64,000 bases of DNA from Pseudomonadota bacterium (GCA_023388965.1 JAEWFF010000021.1:1-64000); one strand, 5' to 3'; shown: positions 16,479 through 25,162, counted from the first letter of the stretch. Numbers and translations: made by a program. Notes: a model not told the origin generated them from the letters alone.

Positions 16479-16481
16479 CAC
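15738..16481 (-). CDS. Cell wall hydrolase, SleB-like lipoprotein
   Basis: A 247-residue probable lipoprotein. The signal sequence ends in the lipobox LALAGCQTF (Cys at about residue 23). The SleB/Hydrolase_2 domain follows, recognisable from CLARAMYFESNRSSDHGMLAVGTVVMNR, where the Glu of YFES is the predicted catalytic residue, then VCQVV and FFHTAKYEPGYNN. The C-terminal 60 residues are rich in Pro, Ala and Tyr and probably disordered. It would cleave peptidoglycan at the inner face of the outer membrane. The start is a GTG, and the upstream region holds family D repeats. The 3' half is overlapped antisense by the extended DUF188 frame. Confidence 0.85.
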   Translation of the reverse strand: MSAYPRIRAAAALAVIGLALAGCQTFSKTRTKIASAGMSSKDCLARAMYFESNRSSDHGMLAVGTVVMNRYESGKYGKTVCQVVGAPRQFAPGVLTRAMTEGKSKERAYRAADRVLKGARHPKVGKAEFFHTAKYEPGYNNMRYVSIEGGNAFYEKVKKGEDTGHLVRIARQGPRDIGDMVALQETTMIAAGDPAIPPPVPEAPAPVYAPPGVYTAPAPQSYEPYPSQGTTPPGQLGWNAGPQGGRY

Positions 16482-16561
16482 GGGCTACTCACAAAACGCA
16501 TGCCGATACGCTGGCACGCTCCGTTCATAGCCGAGCAGGGTTTACGAAAACTTTACCCGCG

Positions 16562-16715
16562 TTCCCCGGACCGCGTGCGCGAAGCGCATCGCGTGATCCG
16601 GGGCCCAGACATAAGTGCGGCGAAGCCGCCGCATCATGCGCGCCTTCGGCGCGATTCACTCCTGGGTTCCGGATCGGCGCTCGGCTCTGCCTCGCTTGTC
16701 CGGGACACGGCTACC
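16562..16715. repeat. Family D palindromic repeat
   Basis: An imperfect palindrome starting CCCCGGACCGCGTGCGCGAA and closing CGCGTGATCCGGGG, followed by a second arm with GCGGCGAAGCCGC. It matches the copy at 3777-3902. It lies between the SleB-like gene's upstream side and the 3' end of the carboxylase gene. No gene is seen in this stretch. Confidence 0.65.
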
Positions 16716-19506
16716 CGAACGCGCCGGTCTCGTGGGTGATGGCAGTGCCGATCTCGCGCACCTGCGCAAACAGGCGGCCGATCGGATCGAAGATCTGCTC
16801 GTGTTCCTTGGCGTAGGACACGCCCTTGCGCGGGCCGTGCGGCTCGCCGAAATCGCGGCCCTTGGTCGGGTCGGCCTCGTTCGGAAAAACCTCGTTCATC
16901 AGCGCCAGAGTGGCCGGAACCTCCAATTGGAGGAGGCGCATTTCCAGCGCCTGGCGCGTGATGCCGTGGCGGGGCGAGAAGTCCGGAATGGCGGTCGCCA
17001 TGATCCAGATGCGCTGGATGAGCGCGACGCGCAGCGCGTGCAGCAGGAGTTCGCGCGTCTGCATCTGCGGCGCGTTCGGCCATGCGGCGCGCAGCAGCAC
17101 GTAATCGGTCTGGATGCGGTGGAACATGGCCTGCACCGGCGCCCACAGATCGAGCTGCTCCAGCGCATGGGCGACCTCGACCAGTTGCCGGGCGCGCGCG
17201 GCGGATTCGACATGCGCGGCGCGGTCCAGCCACGAGCCGGGATCGAGCAGCGCCGTGCAGGCGCGCAGGACGTCGATGTCCGAATGGCGCAGCGCGTGGC
17301 TTGCGAAATCGAGCGCGCGACGGAAGCGCGGGCTCGTGTCGCGGAGTTCGGAGAACAGTTCGGGCTGGCGGGCGGCGGCGGCGCCGATGCCCTGCAGCGT
17401 GTTCGCGCACCAGCCGAGCTGCTGGAGGATGGCGTTGTTCAGGATCGCGCGCAGTTCGCGCGGATGCTTGATGACGTTCGGGCCGGCAACGCCCTCGCTC
17501 TGGCGCATCGGCGGGCGCGACCCGGTCGGGTCGAGCAGCGCCGGGCCGAACGCGCCGAGAAGGGCCGCATAGCCCGGGTCCTCGACCAGTTCGTGCATGG
17601 TCGCGCCGATGGTCGCGAAGAAATCGGCGGCGAAATCCGCCTCCTCATAGATCGGATCGACGCTTGTCGGCAGATCGTCGAACGCATGTTCGGCGATGCG
17701 CGCGATGGAGGCGCCGGCAAGTTCCGGCGTGTCGAACAGGAGATAGCCGTCGCCGCCCTGAAAGCTCGATTCGTCGCGCTGGTTGATGCCGGCCTTGGCG
17801 AACATCGCGCGGCTGGCCGAGGGCGACAGATATTTCAGGCGGTCCGCGAGCGAGCCGGGATGGGCGCCGCGGCCGATGCTCTCGCCGTGCGTGTCGAACA
17901 ATATGAGTTCGACATCGTCGGCGAGGCCGTATTTCAGCATCAGGTCGGCGAGTTTGACGCGCAGGCGCTCGATCAGGAAGGTCGCGGCGAGCTGGCCGAC
18001 ATAGCGGCCGGAATCCGAATAGCCGAATTCGATGGCGAGTTTGCCGGTCTGCTTGAGATAGGCGCGGTAATGCGGCGAGCGCAGCGCCTCCTCGATGGCG
18101 CGCGAGCCCTGTTCGAGCGCTTCGGCGGTCTCGAACAGCGGCGATATCTCGACATGCTTTTCGACGCCGAACAGGCGCGCGAGCCAGAGTATGGACAGCA
18201 GCGTATAGCCGGATTCCGTCTCCGCGATCAGGAAACGGATCGGGGCGGTGCCGTCGATGTGCTTGGCGATCTGCGCGACCGTCATCATCAGGCGGGTGGC
18301 CGAGGCCTGTTCGGCGATGATGGCGCCGAAATCGACGGGAACGGGCTCGACCTTTTCGAGCGCGCCGTTGATCGCGCCGAGCAGGACGCGGCGGCGGAAC
18401 GGATCGGCCGGCGGGTCCTGAAGTCCGAGCCGCAGGCGCACCGCGTTGTGGACCTGCGCCGCGTTCAGCCGCACATGGGAATGCGCGAACGACATTCCGT
18501 GCGAGACGAGGCCGGCACGGGCGACGGTGAGTCTGATCTGATCTTCCGGTGATGCCTTGGCGATGGCATCCGCGAACAGATCGAGCAGCGGCTGCGTCGT
18601 GACCAGCGCATCCTCGCGGTGCTCGATAAGCTCGGTGGCGAATTCAGCGACGGCATCCGGATCGCCCTTCGTGGGCACCGCGGCGATCTGGCGGTCCACG
18701 CAGGCAATCGCCTGCGCGATGCGGTCCGATAGTGCTTTTGCGGCGGCGATGTCCGCGACCTGACCTTCAAGGCGCTTCAACTGCAGCCGCTTCATGCGCA
18801 GGCGCAGGCGCAGCGTGTCCCACCAATTGATGTCGATGCGGCCGTCGGTGTCGTAACCGACCCAGCTTGCGAGCTCGACCGCCTGCGGCATGAGCGCGGT
18901 CCATTCGGACGGCCAGGCCGTGGCGGCCTGAGACAGAAGCGCGGCGTTCAGCCGGTCGATGGCGTCGCGGCCATTGCCGATGGCGTGAATGGCCTGGTTG
19001 AATTCGTCTTCCAGAGTGGGCGTGGTCGGGCGGTGCGAGCCGAGGTCTTCTCCCGCAGGGCGGCCGCTGGCGAGTTCGGCGATGGCGTCGAACACTTTCG
19101 CCGGCGCCGAGAATGTCGGATGCGCGGTGAAGACCGCAACGAAGCGCGTGCGCTCATATTCCTCGCGGTTCGCCTCGAACGAGCCGGCCGATTGCGGATT
19201 GGCGAGCTTTTCGGCGATGCGGCGATAGCTGTCCTCGGCGGCGGCTGGCTCGGTGCCGCCGACATAGGAGGCAAGGCGTTCGGCGCGGTCGTGGAAGGCT
19301 TCATCCCGCAATTCGGCGATGACGTCCGAAATCTCCTCGTCGGAGATGTCGCCGCGCTCCATCATGCGCAGAATCTGCCGCGCGGTGACCAGAACGGCGT
19401 TGCCGAACGGATCGTCCTCGGTGCGCGCCCGGCTTTCTTCCATCAGCGCGAGCAGCGCGCCTGCCGTCCTGGAGGGCTTGCGCCCGCGATTCGTCTCGTT
19501 CAGCAT
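16711..19506 (-). CDS. ppc: Phosphoenolpyruvate carboxylase, divergent type
   Basis: About 931 residues, the usual PEPC length. Recognisable are TAHPTFSAPAKV (canonical TAHPTE region), VGYDTDGRIDINWW (GxDxDGN region), FGYSDSGRYVGQLA (canonical GYSDSGKDAG) and FDTHGESIGRGAHPG at the position of the catalytic FHGRGGxxGRGGxP loop. The usual C-terminal N-T-G is replaced by THETGAFG. It is annotated as anaplerotic bicarbonate fixation onto PEP to give oxaloacetate, but the substituted loop makes the activity less certain. I chose MLNETNRGRK as the start. An upstream GTG or ATG would add 15 residues. It is divergent from the antiporter gene. Confidence 0.8.
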   Translation of the reverse strand: MLNETNRGRKPSRTAGALLALMEESRARTEDDPFGNAVLVTARQILRMMERGDISDEEISDVIAELRDEAFHDRAERLASYVGGTEPAAAEDSYRRIAEKLANPQSAGSFEANREEYERTRFVAVFTAHPTFSAPAKVFDAIAELASGRPAGEDLGSHRPTTPTLEDEFNQAIHAIGNGRDAIDRLNAALLSQAATAWPSEWTALMPQAVELASWVGYDTDGRIDINWWDTLRLRLRMKRLQLKRLEGQVADIAAAKALSDRIAQAIACVDRQIAAVPTKGDPDAVAEFATELIEHREDALVTTQPLLDLFADAIAKASPEDQIRLTVARAGLVSHGMSFAHSHVRLNAAQVHNAVRLRLGLQDPPADPFRRRVLLGAINGALEKVEPVPVDFGAIIAEQASATRLMMTVAQIAKHIDGTAPIRFLIAETESGYTLLSILWLARLFGVEKHVEISPLFETAEALEQGSRAIEEALRSPHYRAYLKQTGKLAIEFGYSDSGRYVGQLAATFLIERLRVKLADLMLKYGLADDVELILFDTHGESIGRGAHPGSLADRLKYLSPSASRAMFAKAGINQRDESSFQGGDGYLLFDTPELAGASIARIAEHAFDDLPTSVDPIYEEADFAADFFATIGATMHELVEDPGYAALLGAFGPALLDPTGSRPPMRQSEGVAGPNVIKHPRELRAILNNAILQQLGWCANTLQGIGAAAARQPELFSELRDTSPRFRRALDFASHALRHSDIDVLRACTALLDPGSWLDRAAHVESAARARQLVEVAHALEQLDLWAPVQAMFHRIQTDYVLLRAAWPNAPQMQTRELLLHALRVALIQRIWIMATAIPDFSPRHGITRQALEMRLLQLEVPATLALMNEVFPNEADPTKGRDFGEPHGPRKGVSYAKEHEQIFDPIGRLFAQVREIGTAITHETGAFG

Positions 19507-19678
19507 TTCGATGCCCCGCACGCGCCAGCCCGCACCGGCGCTCGGGCGCATTTGGAGCCTCCGGACCCCTCAAGTCAAAGGTCCGGCGGGCCATACGGGC
19601 CGAAAAGCCGCAGGTTTTCCGCAATTCGGCCTCATTCGGGCTTGCCTTCCTTTGCCGGAGCCGGGCATCTAGCCGCCC

Positions 19679-21016
19679 ATGACCGATCTTTCCCTGCTCT
19701 GGGGCATTCCCTTCGCCGGCATGCTGCTGTCCATCGCGATCCTGCCTCTGCTGGCGGGCCATTTCTGGCACGCGCATTACGGCAAGGTGTCACTGTTCTG
19801 GGCGCTGCTGTTCCTCGTTCCCTACGGGATGACGTTCGGCATCTCCACGGCGGCGCACGATCTGGTGCATGCCGCGCTGCTCGAATATGTGCCGTTCCTG
19901 ATCCTGCTGTTCTCGCTCTACACGATCTCCGGCGGTCTGCTCGTCGTCGGCAATCTGCATGGCAGCCCGGGAACGAACACGGCGCTTCTGGCGACGGGAA
20001 CATTGCTGGCCAGCATTATCGGCACGACCGGCGCCAGCATGCTGCTTATCCGCCCGCTGCTGCGGGCCAATGACAACCGCAGCTACAATGTCCACACGGT
20101 CGTCTTCTTCATTTTCCTCGTCTCCAATATCGGCGGCTCGCTGACGCCGCTCGGCGATCCGCCGCTCTTCCTCGGCTTCCTGAAGGGTGTGGATTTCTTC
20201 TGGACGACCACTCATCTTGCGCCGGAGACGCTTCTGCTGGCCGCGATCCTGCTGCCGCTTTTCTTCGTTCTGGATTCGGTGCTCTACGCGCGCGAAGGCA
20301 AGCCGCGCCGCGACCCCACTCCGGACACCAAAACCATCGGTCTTGTGGGTCTGTGGAACGTTCCGCTGCTCATCGTCGTGATCGCCGCCATCCTGATGAG
20401 CGGGCTCTGGAATCCCGGCATCTCGTTCACCGTCTACGGCACGGAGCTGCACCTGCAGAATCTGATGCGGGACGCGATTATGGTAGCTGCGGGGCTGGTG
20501 TCGCTGGCGGTGACGCGCGCCGATATCCGCGAGCGCAATGCGTTCAACTGGGAGCCGATCAAGGAAGTCGCGAAACTGTTCGCGGCGATCTTCGCCACGC
20601 TGATTCCGGTCATCGCGATTCTGAAAATGGGCCTCGACGGAGCGGCGGCGCCCATAGTCTCGCTGGTGACGGATGCGAACGGCGCGCCGGTCGACCGCGC
20701 TTATTTCTGGATGACGGGCCTTCTGTCGGGCGTGCTCGACAATGCGCCGACCTATCTCGTGTTCTTCAACATGGCCGGCGGCGACGCGCAGGCTTTGATG
20801 ACGACCTATGCAACGACATTGGCTGCCATTTCCGGCGGCGCGGTGTTCATGGGCGCGCTGACCTATATCGGCAATGCGCCGAACTTCATGGTGCTGGCGA
20901 TTGCCAAGGATCGCGGCGTCGCGATGCCGAGCTTCTTCGGCTACATGGCGTGGTCCATCGGAATCCTGATCCCGTGCTTCATCCTGCTGACGTGGATTTT
21001 CTTCGGGTTCTCGTAA
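19679..21016 (+). CDS. Putative Na+/H+ antiporter (NhaD/CitMHS-like membrane protein)
   Basis: A 445-residue integral membrane protein with about 11-12 hydrophobic helices. Two internal motifs typical of the ion-transporter superfamily are visible: GTTGASMLLIRPLL followed by FLVSNIGGSLTPLGDPPLFLGFL, and LSGVLDNAPTYLVFF followed by GALTYIGNAPNFMVLAIA. These paired re-entrant-loop motifs are shared by NhaD antiporters and the CitMHS_2 putative citrate transporters. The substrate cannot be settled from sequence, and sodium/proton exchange is the favoured call. The gene starts 170 bases from divergent ppc. Confidence 0.82.
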   Translation: MTDLSLLWGIPFAGMLLSIAILPLLAGHFWHAHYGKVSLFWALLFLVPYGMTFGISTAAHDLVHAALLEYVPFLILLFSLYTISGGLLVVGNLHGSPGTNTALLATGTLLASIIGTTGASMLLIRPLLRANDNRSYNVHTVVFFIFLVSNIGGSLTPLGDPPLFLGFLKGVDFFWTTTHLAPETLLLAAILLPLFFVLDSVLYAREGKPRRDPTPDTKTIGLVGLWNVPLLIVVIAAILMSGLWNPGISFTVYGTELHLQNLMRDAIMVAAGLVSLAVTRADIRERNAFNWEPIKEVAKLFAAIFATLIPVIAILKMGLDGAAAPIVSLVTDANGAPVDRAYFWMTGLLSGVLDNAPTYLVFFNMAGGDAQALMTTYATTLAAISGGAVFMGALTYIGNAPNFMVLAIAKDRGVAMPSFFGYMAWSIGILIPCFILLTWIFFGFS

Positions 21017-21153
21017 GCGTGAACGGCGCGGTCTGACGCAAGCCGCTATTTGCTGTTGACGCTGGCCGGGGCTGTGGCACGCTGGGCGCAATCGGCGTTT
21101 CACAGGGCTCGCGGGAGAATGAGCCCGTGTCGCGCCTCCAATGGAGGCGGACC

Positions 21154-21357
21154 ATGAAAGCGAACCAGAGCGAATTTCTGAAAGAGGCGCGGCGCTGCGC
21201 CTATGAGGCGTCGAAGGGGGTCAGCCCCGGACGCTCGCAAATGTTCAGCGGCCTTGCGCTTTTCTACAAATCCCTTGCCGAAACCGAGCCGCCCCGGCGC
21301 CGCGAGCCGAAGCATCGCGAGCATAGCGGGTATCGGGCCGACGAGAAGGCGGACTGA
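21154..21357 (+). CDS. Small hypothetical protein
   Basis: A 67-residue basic, Arg/Glu-rich protein beginning MKANQSEFLKEARRCAYEAS. A clean GGAGG six bases before the ATG (21143-21147) supports the start. It has one amphipathic helix in the first half and a polar tail rich in Arg, Glu and His. No family is recognised. It ends just before a convergent exported protein. Confidence 0.6.
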   Translation: MKANQSEFLKEARRCAYEASKGVSPGRSQMFSGLALFYKSLAETEPPRRREPKHREHSGYRADEKAD

Positions 21358-21363
21358 GCGCGC

Positions 21364-21630
21364 TCAATCCCGGCGGATACGGCGGAACGTATTGACGATC
21401 GTCGTGACCGAGCGGTTGTCGGGCTGGGCGAGGATATCGTCCATCACGCTGCGGCGCTGCGTCGACCAGCGGGGCTGGCCTTCGACGACGCGTACGCCGT
21501 GCACGACATATTCGCGCCCGGGGTGATCGCCGTCCGCGCCCGCCTGGACGCTGTAATGACGGATTTCGGCAGCGCCGGCTGGAGTTGCGGCTAGGGCGGC
21601 CAAGGCCGCGGCGAGTGCGAGCATTCTCAT
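21364..21630 (-). CDS. Small exported hypothetical protein
   Basis: An 88-residue protein with a clear signal peptide (MRMLALAAALAALAATPAGA, cleaved after AGA) and a mature part of about 68 residues with VQAGADGDHPGREYVVHGVR. There is no cysteine or lipobox. No family is recognised. It is probably periplasmic. Several other small secreted proteins of similar design lie at 24.8-25.6 kb. Confidence 0.6.
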   Translation of the reverse strand: MRMLALAAALAALAATPAGAAEIRHYSVQAGADGDHPGREYVVHGVRVVEGQPRWSTQRRSVMDDILAQPDNRSVTTIVNTFRRIRRD

Positions 21631-21694
21631 GTCTATCGTTCTCCCTGTTCGCCGCGAATCGATCCTAGATCGGCTGCGGGCAGGAAGGGAGTCG

Positions 21695-22090
21695 AATCCT
21701 CATCCTGAGCCGGACTCAATGCGTCCGCATCGAGCCGTGTCGAAGCACGCCTCCGCCCTCATCCTGAGGAGGAGGGCCGAAGGCCCGTCTCGAAGGATGG
21801 CCGAAAATTCGGTGCATGTTGCCATCCTTCGACGCGGCTCGCCTTCGGCGAGTCCGGCTCAGGATGAGGATCGCATGTCCCGGGGCCGCGTAGCGGCGGC
21901 TGGGTGAGGAGCCTTCTCCCCTTGTGGGAGAAGGCCGACTCGCGGCGTGCGCCGCGAGCGGGATGAGGGGTTTTCCTTGCCCGAACCAGACCCCTCACCT
22001 CGCTCGATGCTGCGCATCCTCAACTCGGCTGTTGCCGAGTTGAGTTTGTAAGTCCGTACTCCCCGCAACCGGGGAGAGGGAGGTCAGGCG
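21695..22090. repeat. Repeat cluster (families C and A)
   Basis: This gene-free interval of about 480 bases holds three family C units (CTCATCCTGAG ... GAAGGATGG) with different inner palindromes. A family A pair follows: outer stem CTCCCCTTGTGGGAG, inner GCGGCGTGCGCCGC, GGGATGAGGGG, a 21-base spacer, CCCCTCACCTCG. The right half carries an inserted mini-palindrome CTCAACTCGGCTGTTGCCGA followed by GTTGAG at about 22019-22045. No gene is seen. Confidence 0.8.
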
Positions 22091-22116
22091 CTCGTGGCCC
22101 GGTCAGGACCCTTTTC

Positions 22117-23355
22117 TCACACGGAGAACGGCTCGTCCTTCTCGCCTTCCCGGATGCGGGTCGGCAGGCCGATGCGGTTGAGAAGGTCGAGGAAGGGATG
22201 CGGCTTCAGCTCTTCCACATTGACCATCTTCTTCACGTCCCAGTCGCCGCGCGCGATCAGCATGGCGGCGGCGGCGGCCGGAACGCCGGCCGTGTAGGAG
22301 ATGGCCTGGCTGCCGACCTCGGCGAAAGCCTGCTCGTGATCGGAGATGTTGTAGATGAACACCTCGCGTTCCTTGCCGTCCTTCGTGCCCTTCACGAGAT
22401 CGCCGATGCAGGTCTTGCCCGTATAGCCCGGCGCGAGCGAGGACGGATCGGGCAGGACGGCCTTCACCACCTTCAGCGGCACGACGTCGAGCCCCTCGGC
22501 CGTGCGGACCGGCTGTTCCGACAGAAGGCCGAGATTCTTCAGGACCGTAAATACGTTCAGATAATGATCGCCGAAGCCCATCCAGAAACGGATATGCGGC
22601 ACGTCGAGATTTTTCGACAGCGAATGGATTTCGTCATGACCCGTCATATAGGTCGTGCGCGTGCCGACGACCGGCAGATCCCATTCCTTGCGCACTTCGA
22701 ACATCTTGTTCGAGGTCCATTTGCGATCCTGCCATGACCAGACCTGGCCGGTGAATTCGCGGAAATTGATCTCGGGGTCGAAATTGGTCGCGAAATAGCG
22801 TCCGTGATCGCCGGCATTGACGTCGATGATGTCGATGCTGTCGATGCTGTCGAAATAATCCGCGTGCGCCAGCGCCGCATAGGCATTGACGACGCCGGGG
22901 TCGAAGCCCGCGCCGAGAACGGCGGTCAGCCCCGCTTTCTCGAATTCCGCGGCGCGCTTCCATTCGTAATTGCCGTACCAGGGCGGCGTCTCGCAGATCT
23001 TCGCGGGGTCCTCATGGATGGCGGTGTCGATATAGGACACCCCGGCGGCGAGGCAGGCCGACATGACCGACATGTTGAGGAAGGCCGAGCCGAGATTGAG
23101 GACGATATGGGTCTTCGTTCTCTCGATCAGCGCCCGCGTGGCCTCGACATCAAGCGCATCCAGCGCATGTGCCTGGAGAAGACCTTCCGACTTCCTGTTC
23201 TTCTTTTCATGTATGGACGATATGATCTCCTCGCACTTGGACACGGTGCGCGAGGCGATGTGAATGTCGCCGATGATGTCGGTGTTCTGGGCGAGCTTGT
23301 GCGCCGCGACGTGAGCCACGCCGCCGCCGCCGATGATGAGAACGTTCTTTTTCAT
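22117..23355 (-). CDS. Carboxynorspermidine/carboxyspermidine dehydrogenase (saccharopine dehydrogenase family)
   Basis: A 412-residue NAD(P)-dependent enzyme. It has the N-terminal Rossmann motif LIIGGGGVAHVAAHKLA, then VLGAGFDPGVVNAYAA, DHGRYFATNFDPEINFREFT and SYTAGVPAAAAAMLIARGDW, all typical of bacterial CANSDH/CASDH. It condenses aspartate semialdehyde with a diamine (diaminopropane or putrescine) to carboxynorspermidine or carboxyspermidine. It follows nspC by 27 bases on the same strand, forming the standard two-gene operon. It offers an S-adenosylmethionine-independent triamine route beside homospermidine synthase. Confidence 0.92.
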   Translation of the reverse strand: MKKNVLIIGGGGVAHVAAHKLAQNTDIIGDIHIASRTVSKCEEIISSIHEKKNRKSEGLLQAHALDALDVEATRALIERTKTHIVLNLGSAFLNMSVMSACLAAGVSYIDTAIHEDPAKICETPPWYGNYEWKRAAEFEKAGLTAVLGAGFDPGVVNAYAALAHADYFDSIDSIDIIDVNAGDHGRYFATNFDPEINFREFTGQVWSWQDRKWTSNKMFEVRKEWDLPVVGTRTTYMTGHDEIHSLSKNLDVPHIRFWMGFGDHYLNVFTVLKNLGLLSEQPVRTAEGLDVVPLKVVKAVLPDPSSLAPGYTGKTCIGDLVKGTKDGKEREVFIYNISDHEQAFAEVGSQAISYTAGVPAAAAAMLIARGDWDVKKMVNVEELKPHPFLDLLNRIGLPTRIREGEKDEPFSV

Positions 23356-23382
23356 TTCGTCGGGAAATCTCCGTGCCGGGTT

Positions 23383-24480
23383 TCAGGAAAGGTTCGACTT
23401 GAAGTCGTCGTAGGTGAAGCTGCGTACGAGGCGGATGCTGCCATCGGTCTCGCGCAGGGCGATCGAGGGCATCTGCACACCGTTGAACCAGTTCTTCTTG
23501 ACCATGGTGTAACCGGCGGCATCCTGAATGGAGATGCGGTCGCCGGCCTTCAGCTTTTCGGGGAAGGCGAATTCGCCGAACACATCGCCCGCGAGGCAGG
23601 ATTTGCCGCAGATCATGATGCGGTGCGGACCCCCGTTCGGCAGGATTTTCGCGTTTTCGCGATAGATCAGGAGATCGAGCATGTGCGCCTCGATCGAGCT
23701 GTCGACCACGGCGAGTTCCTTGCCGTTGAACAGCGTGTCGAGCACGGTCACTTCGAGCGTGGTCGATTTCGTGACCGCGGCTTCGCCGGGCTCAAGATAG
23801 ACCTGCACGCCGTGGCGCTCGGAGAAGGCCTTCAGGCGGTCGCAGAAATCATCGACCGGATAGTTCTCGCCGGTGAAGTGGATGCCGCCGCCGAGGCTGA
23901 CCCAATCGACATGCTCAAACAGCGCGCCGAACTTTTCCTCGACATCGGTCAGCATCTTGTCGAACAGCGCGAAATCGTCGTTCTCGCAATTGTTGTGGAC
24001 CATGAAGCCGGAAATGCGGTCGAGCAGGGGCTCAACCTTCGCCGCGTCCCATTCGCCGAGGCGGCTGTAGGGACGCGCCGGATCGGCGAGGTCGAAGCTC
24101 GAGGACGAGACGCCGGGATTGAGCCTCAGCCCGCGCGGAATGGCAGATGCGCGGTCGGCGAACCGCTCGAACTGGCCGACGGTGTTGAAGATGATCTTGT
24201 CGGCATTGGCGATCACCTCGTCGATTTCGCTCTCGCTGTAGGCGACGCTGTAGGCATGCGTTTCGCCGCCGAACGTCTCGCGGCCGAGCTTGACCTCGAA
24301 CAGCGAGGAGCTGGTAGTGCCGTCCATATATTCGCGCATGAGGTCGAACACCGACCAGGTCGCGAAGCATTTCAACGCGAGCAGAGCCTTCGCGCCCGAG
24401 CGCTCGCGCACATGGCGGATGATTTTCAGGTTCCGTTCGAGGCGGGCCTTGTCGATGAGGTAATAGGGCGTCGGGATCAT
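23383..24480 (-). CDS. nspC: Carboxynorspermidine/carboxyspermidine decarboxylase
   Basis: A 365-residue PLP-dependent fold-III decarboxylase. TPYYLIDKARLERNLK leads to ALLALKCFATWSVF, which holds the PLP lysine. LRLNPGVSSSSFD, VSLGGGIHFTGENYP and EPGEAAV form the phosphate and substrate sites, and GKSCLAGDVFGEF holds the catalytic Cys. It decarboxylates carboxy(nor)spermidine made by the next gene in the operon to give (nor)spermidine. Upstream are a 51-codon ORF and three hairpins that look like a leader (separate entries). Confidence 0.93.
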   Translation of the reverse strand: MIPTPYYLIDKARLERNLKIIRHVRERSGAKALLALKCFATWSVFDLMREYMDGTTSSSLFEVKLGRETFGGETHAYSVAYSESEIDEVIANADKIIFNTVGQFERFADRASAIPRGLRLNPGVSSSSFDLADPARPYSRLGEWDAAKVEPLLDRISGFMVHNNCENDDFALFDKMLTDVEEKFGALFEHVDWVSLGGGIHFTGENYPVDDFCDRLKAFSERHGVQVYLEPGEAAVTKSTTLEVTVLDTLFNGKELAVVDSSIEAHMLDLLIYRENAKILPNGGPHRIMICGKSCLAGDVFGEFAFPEKLKAGDRISIQDAAGYTMVKKNWFNGVQMPSIALRETDGSIRLVRSFTYDDFKSNLS

Positions 24481-24506
24481 GTAAAAGGTCCGGAAAAGCT
24501 GGAATG

Positions 24507-24549
24507 ACGCGCGAACGGGCGCGTGCGTTGCCGTTTCAAATGAAACGGC
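24507..24549 (-). promoter_or_regulatory. Hairpins in the nspC leader
   Basis: Between the small ORF and nspC are GCCGTTTC-AAAT-GAAACGGC (24530-24549, eight-base-pair stem) and ACGCGC-GAACGG-GCGCGT (24507-24524, six-base-pair stem), given in plus-strand orientation. Neither is followed by a U-run. They may control read-through or ribosome access to nspC. Confidence 0.5.
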
Positions 24550-24570
24550 GCGGGCGAGGCGGCGATGCGG

Positions 24571-24726
24571 TTACTGGAAAAGAAGCGCGTTCGCGCAACC
24601 GCTGCCGATGCCTAGCATCGGCATTCGGGCGCACTTGGAAACGGTGCGCGTGAAAGAGCGGTCTTCCTTTTGGGCGGCTTCCAGCGGCGCTGAAAATATC
24701 CCCAATTGGAAAAGGGCGTTGGTCAT
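24571..24726 (-). CDS. 51-residue leader ORF upstream of nspC
   Basis: This small ORF starts MTNALFQLGIFSAPLEAAQK and ends CANALLFQ. An excellent ribosome-binding site (GGGAGGG six bases before the ATG) supports translation. It contains a strong internal hairpin (CCGATGC-TAG-GCATCGG on the coding strand, within codons for MPMLGIG) and stops 90 bases before nspC, with two more stems in between. No domain is recognised. A free-standing small protein is possible, but the layout resembles an attenuating leader ORF for the polyamine operon. Confidence 0.55.
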   Translation of the reverse strand: MTNALFQLGIFSAPLEAAQKEDRSFTRTVSKCARMPMLGIGSGCANALLFQ

Positions 24727-24838
24727 CGCGTCCCTCCCAACCAGCAGATCCGAGCCTGCGAACAAACGGGCAGGCGGACGCATAGCGGCATATGCCGCAA
24801 AAGGGAAGCTGACTTTGGGCGACCGCCCGCCGCGCACC

Positions 24839-25162
24839 CTATTTCAGGATAGGGATATAATCCGGCGAATTGATGTCCGGCCGCTCGTCGATCAGGATTT
24901 CCGCCGTGCCGCGCGGGCCATGGACCACGATCCGGTCCCGCGCCGGCGATGGAACGAGGCGGATATATTCGCGCATGGGCGCGCCATAGGCGCGGCCGCT
25001 GTCCATCACATATTTGCGGACCTCGTAGCCGGCGGGAACGTTCCGGGCCGGCACGGAATAGGCCGCGGCCGGGCGGCCAAGATCGGCGGCGTGGGCCGGA
25101 GCCGCGCAGAGAGCGGCAAGGGCCGGAATCGTGAGGGCCGCGAAAGCTGGAATGTGGCGCAT
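24839..25162 (-). CDS. Small exported hypothetical protein
   Basis: A 107-residue protein with a signal peptide (MRHIPAFAALTIPALAALCA, then APAHA, with cleavage after AHA) and a mature part containing PAGYEVRKYVMDSGR and YGAPMREYIRLVPSPARDRI. I choose the ATG at 25162 because a GGAGG lies just upstream. The first in-frame start would precede the ribosome-binding site. No family is recognised. It is probably periplasmic. Confidence 0.6.
   Translation of the reverse strand: MRHIPAFAALTIPALAALCAAPAHAADLGRPAAAYSVPARNVPAGYEVRKYVMDSGRAYGAPMREYIRLVPSPARDRIVVHGPRGTAEILIDERPDINSPDYIPILK

Noticed and set aside
22804..24507. 567-codon plus-strand frame opposite nspC and its dehydrogenase partner
   Set aside because: Complementary-frame shadow of two well-supported polyamine genes.
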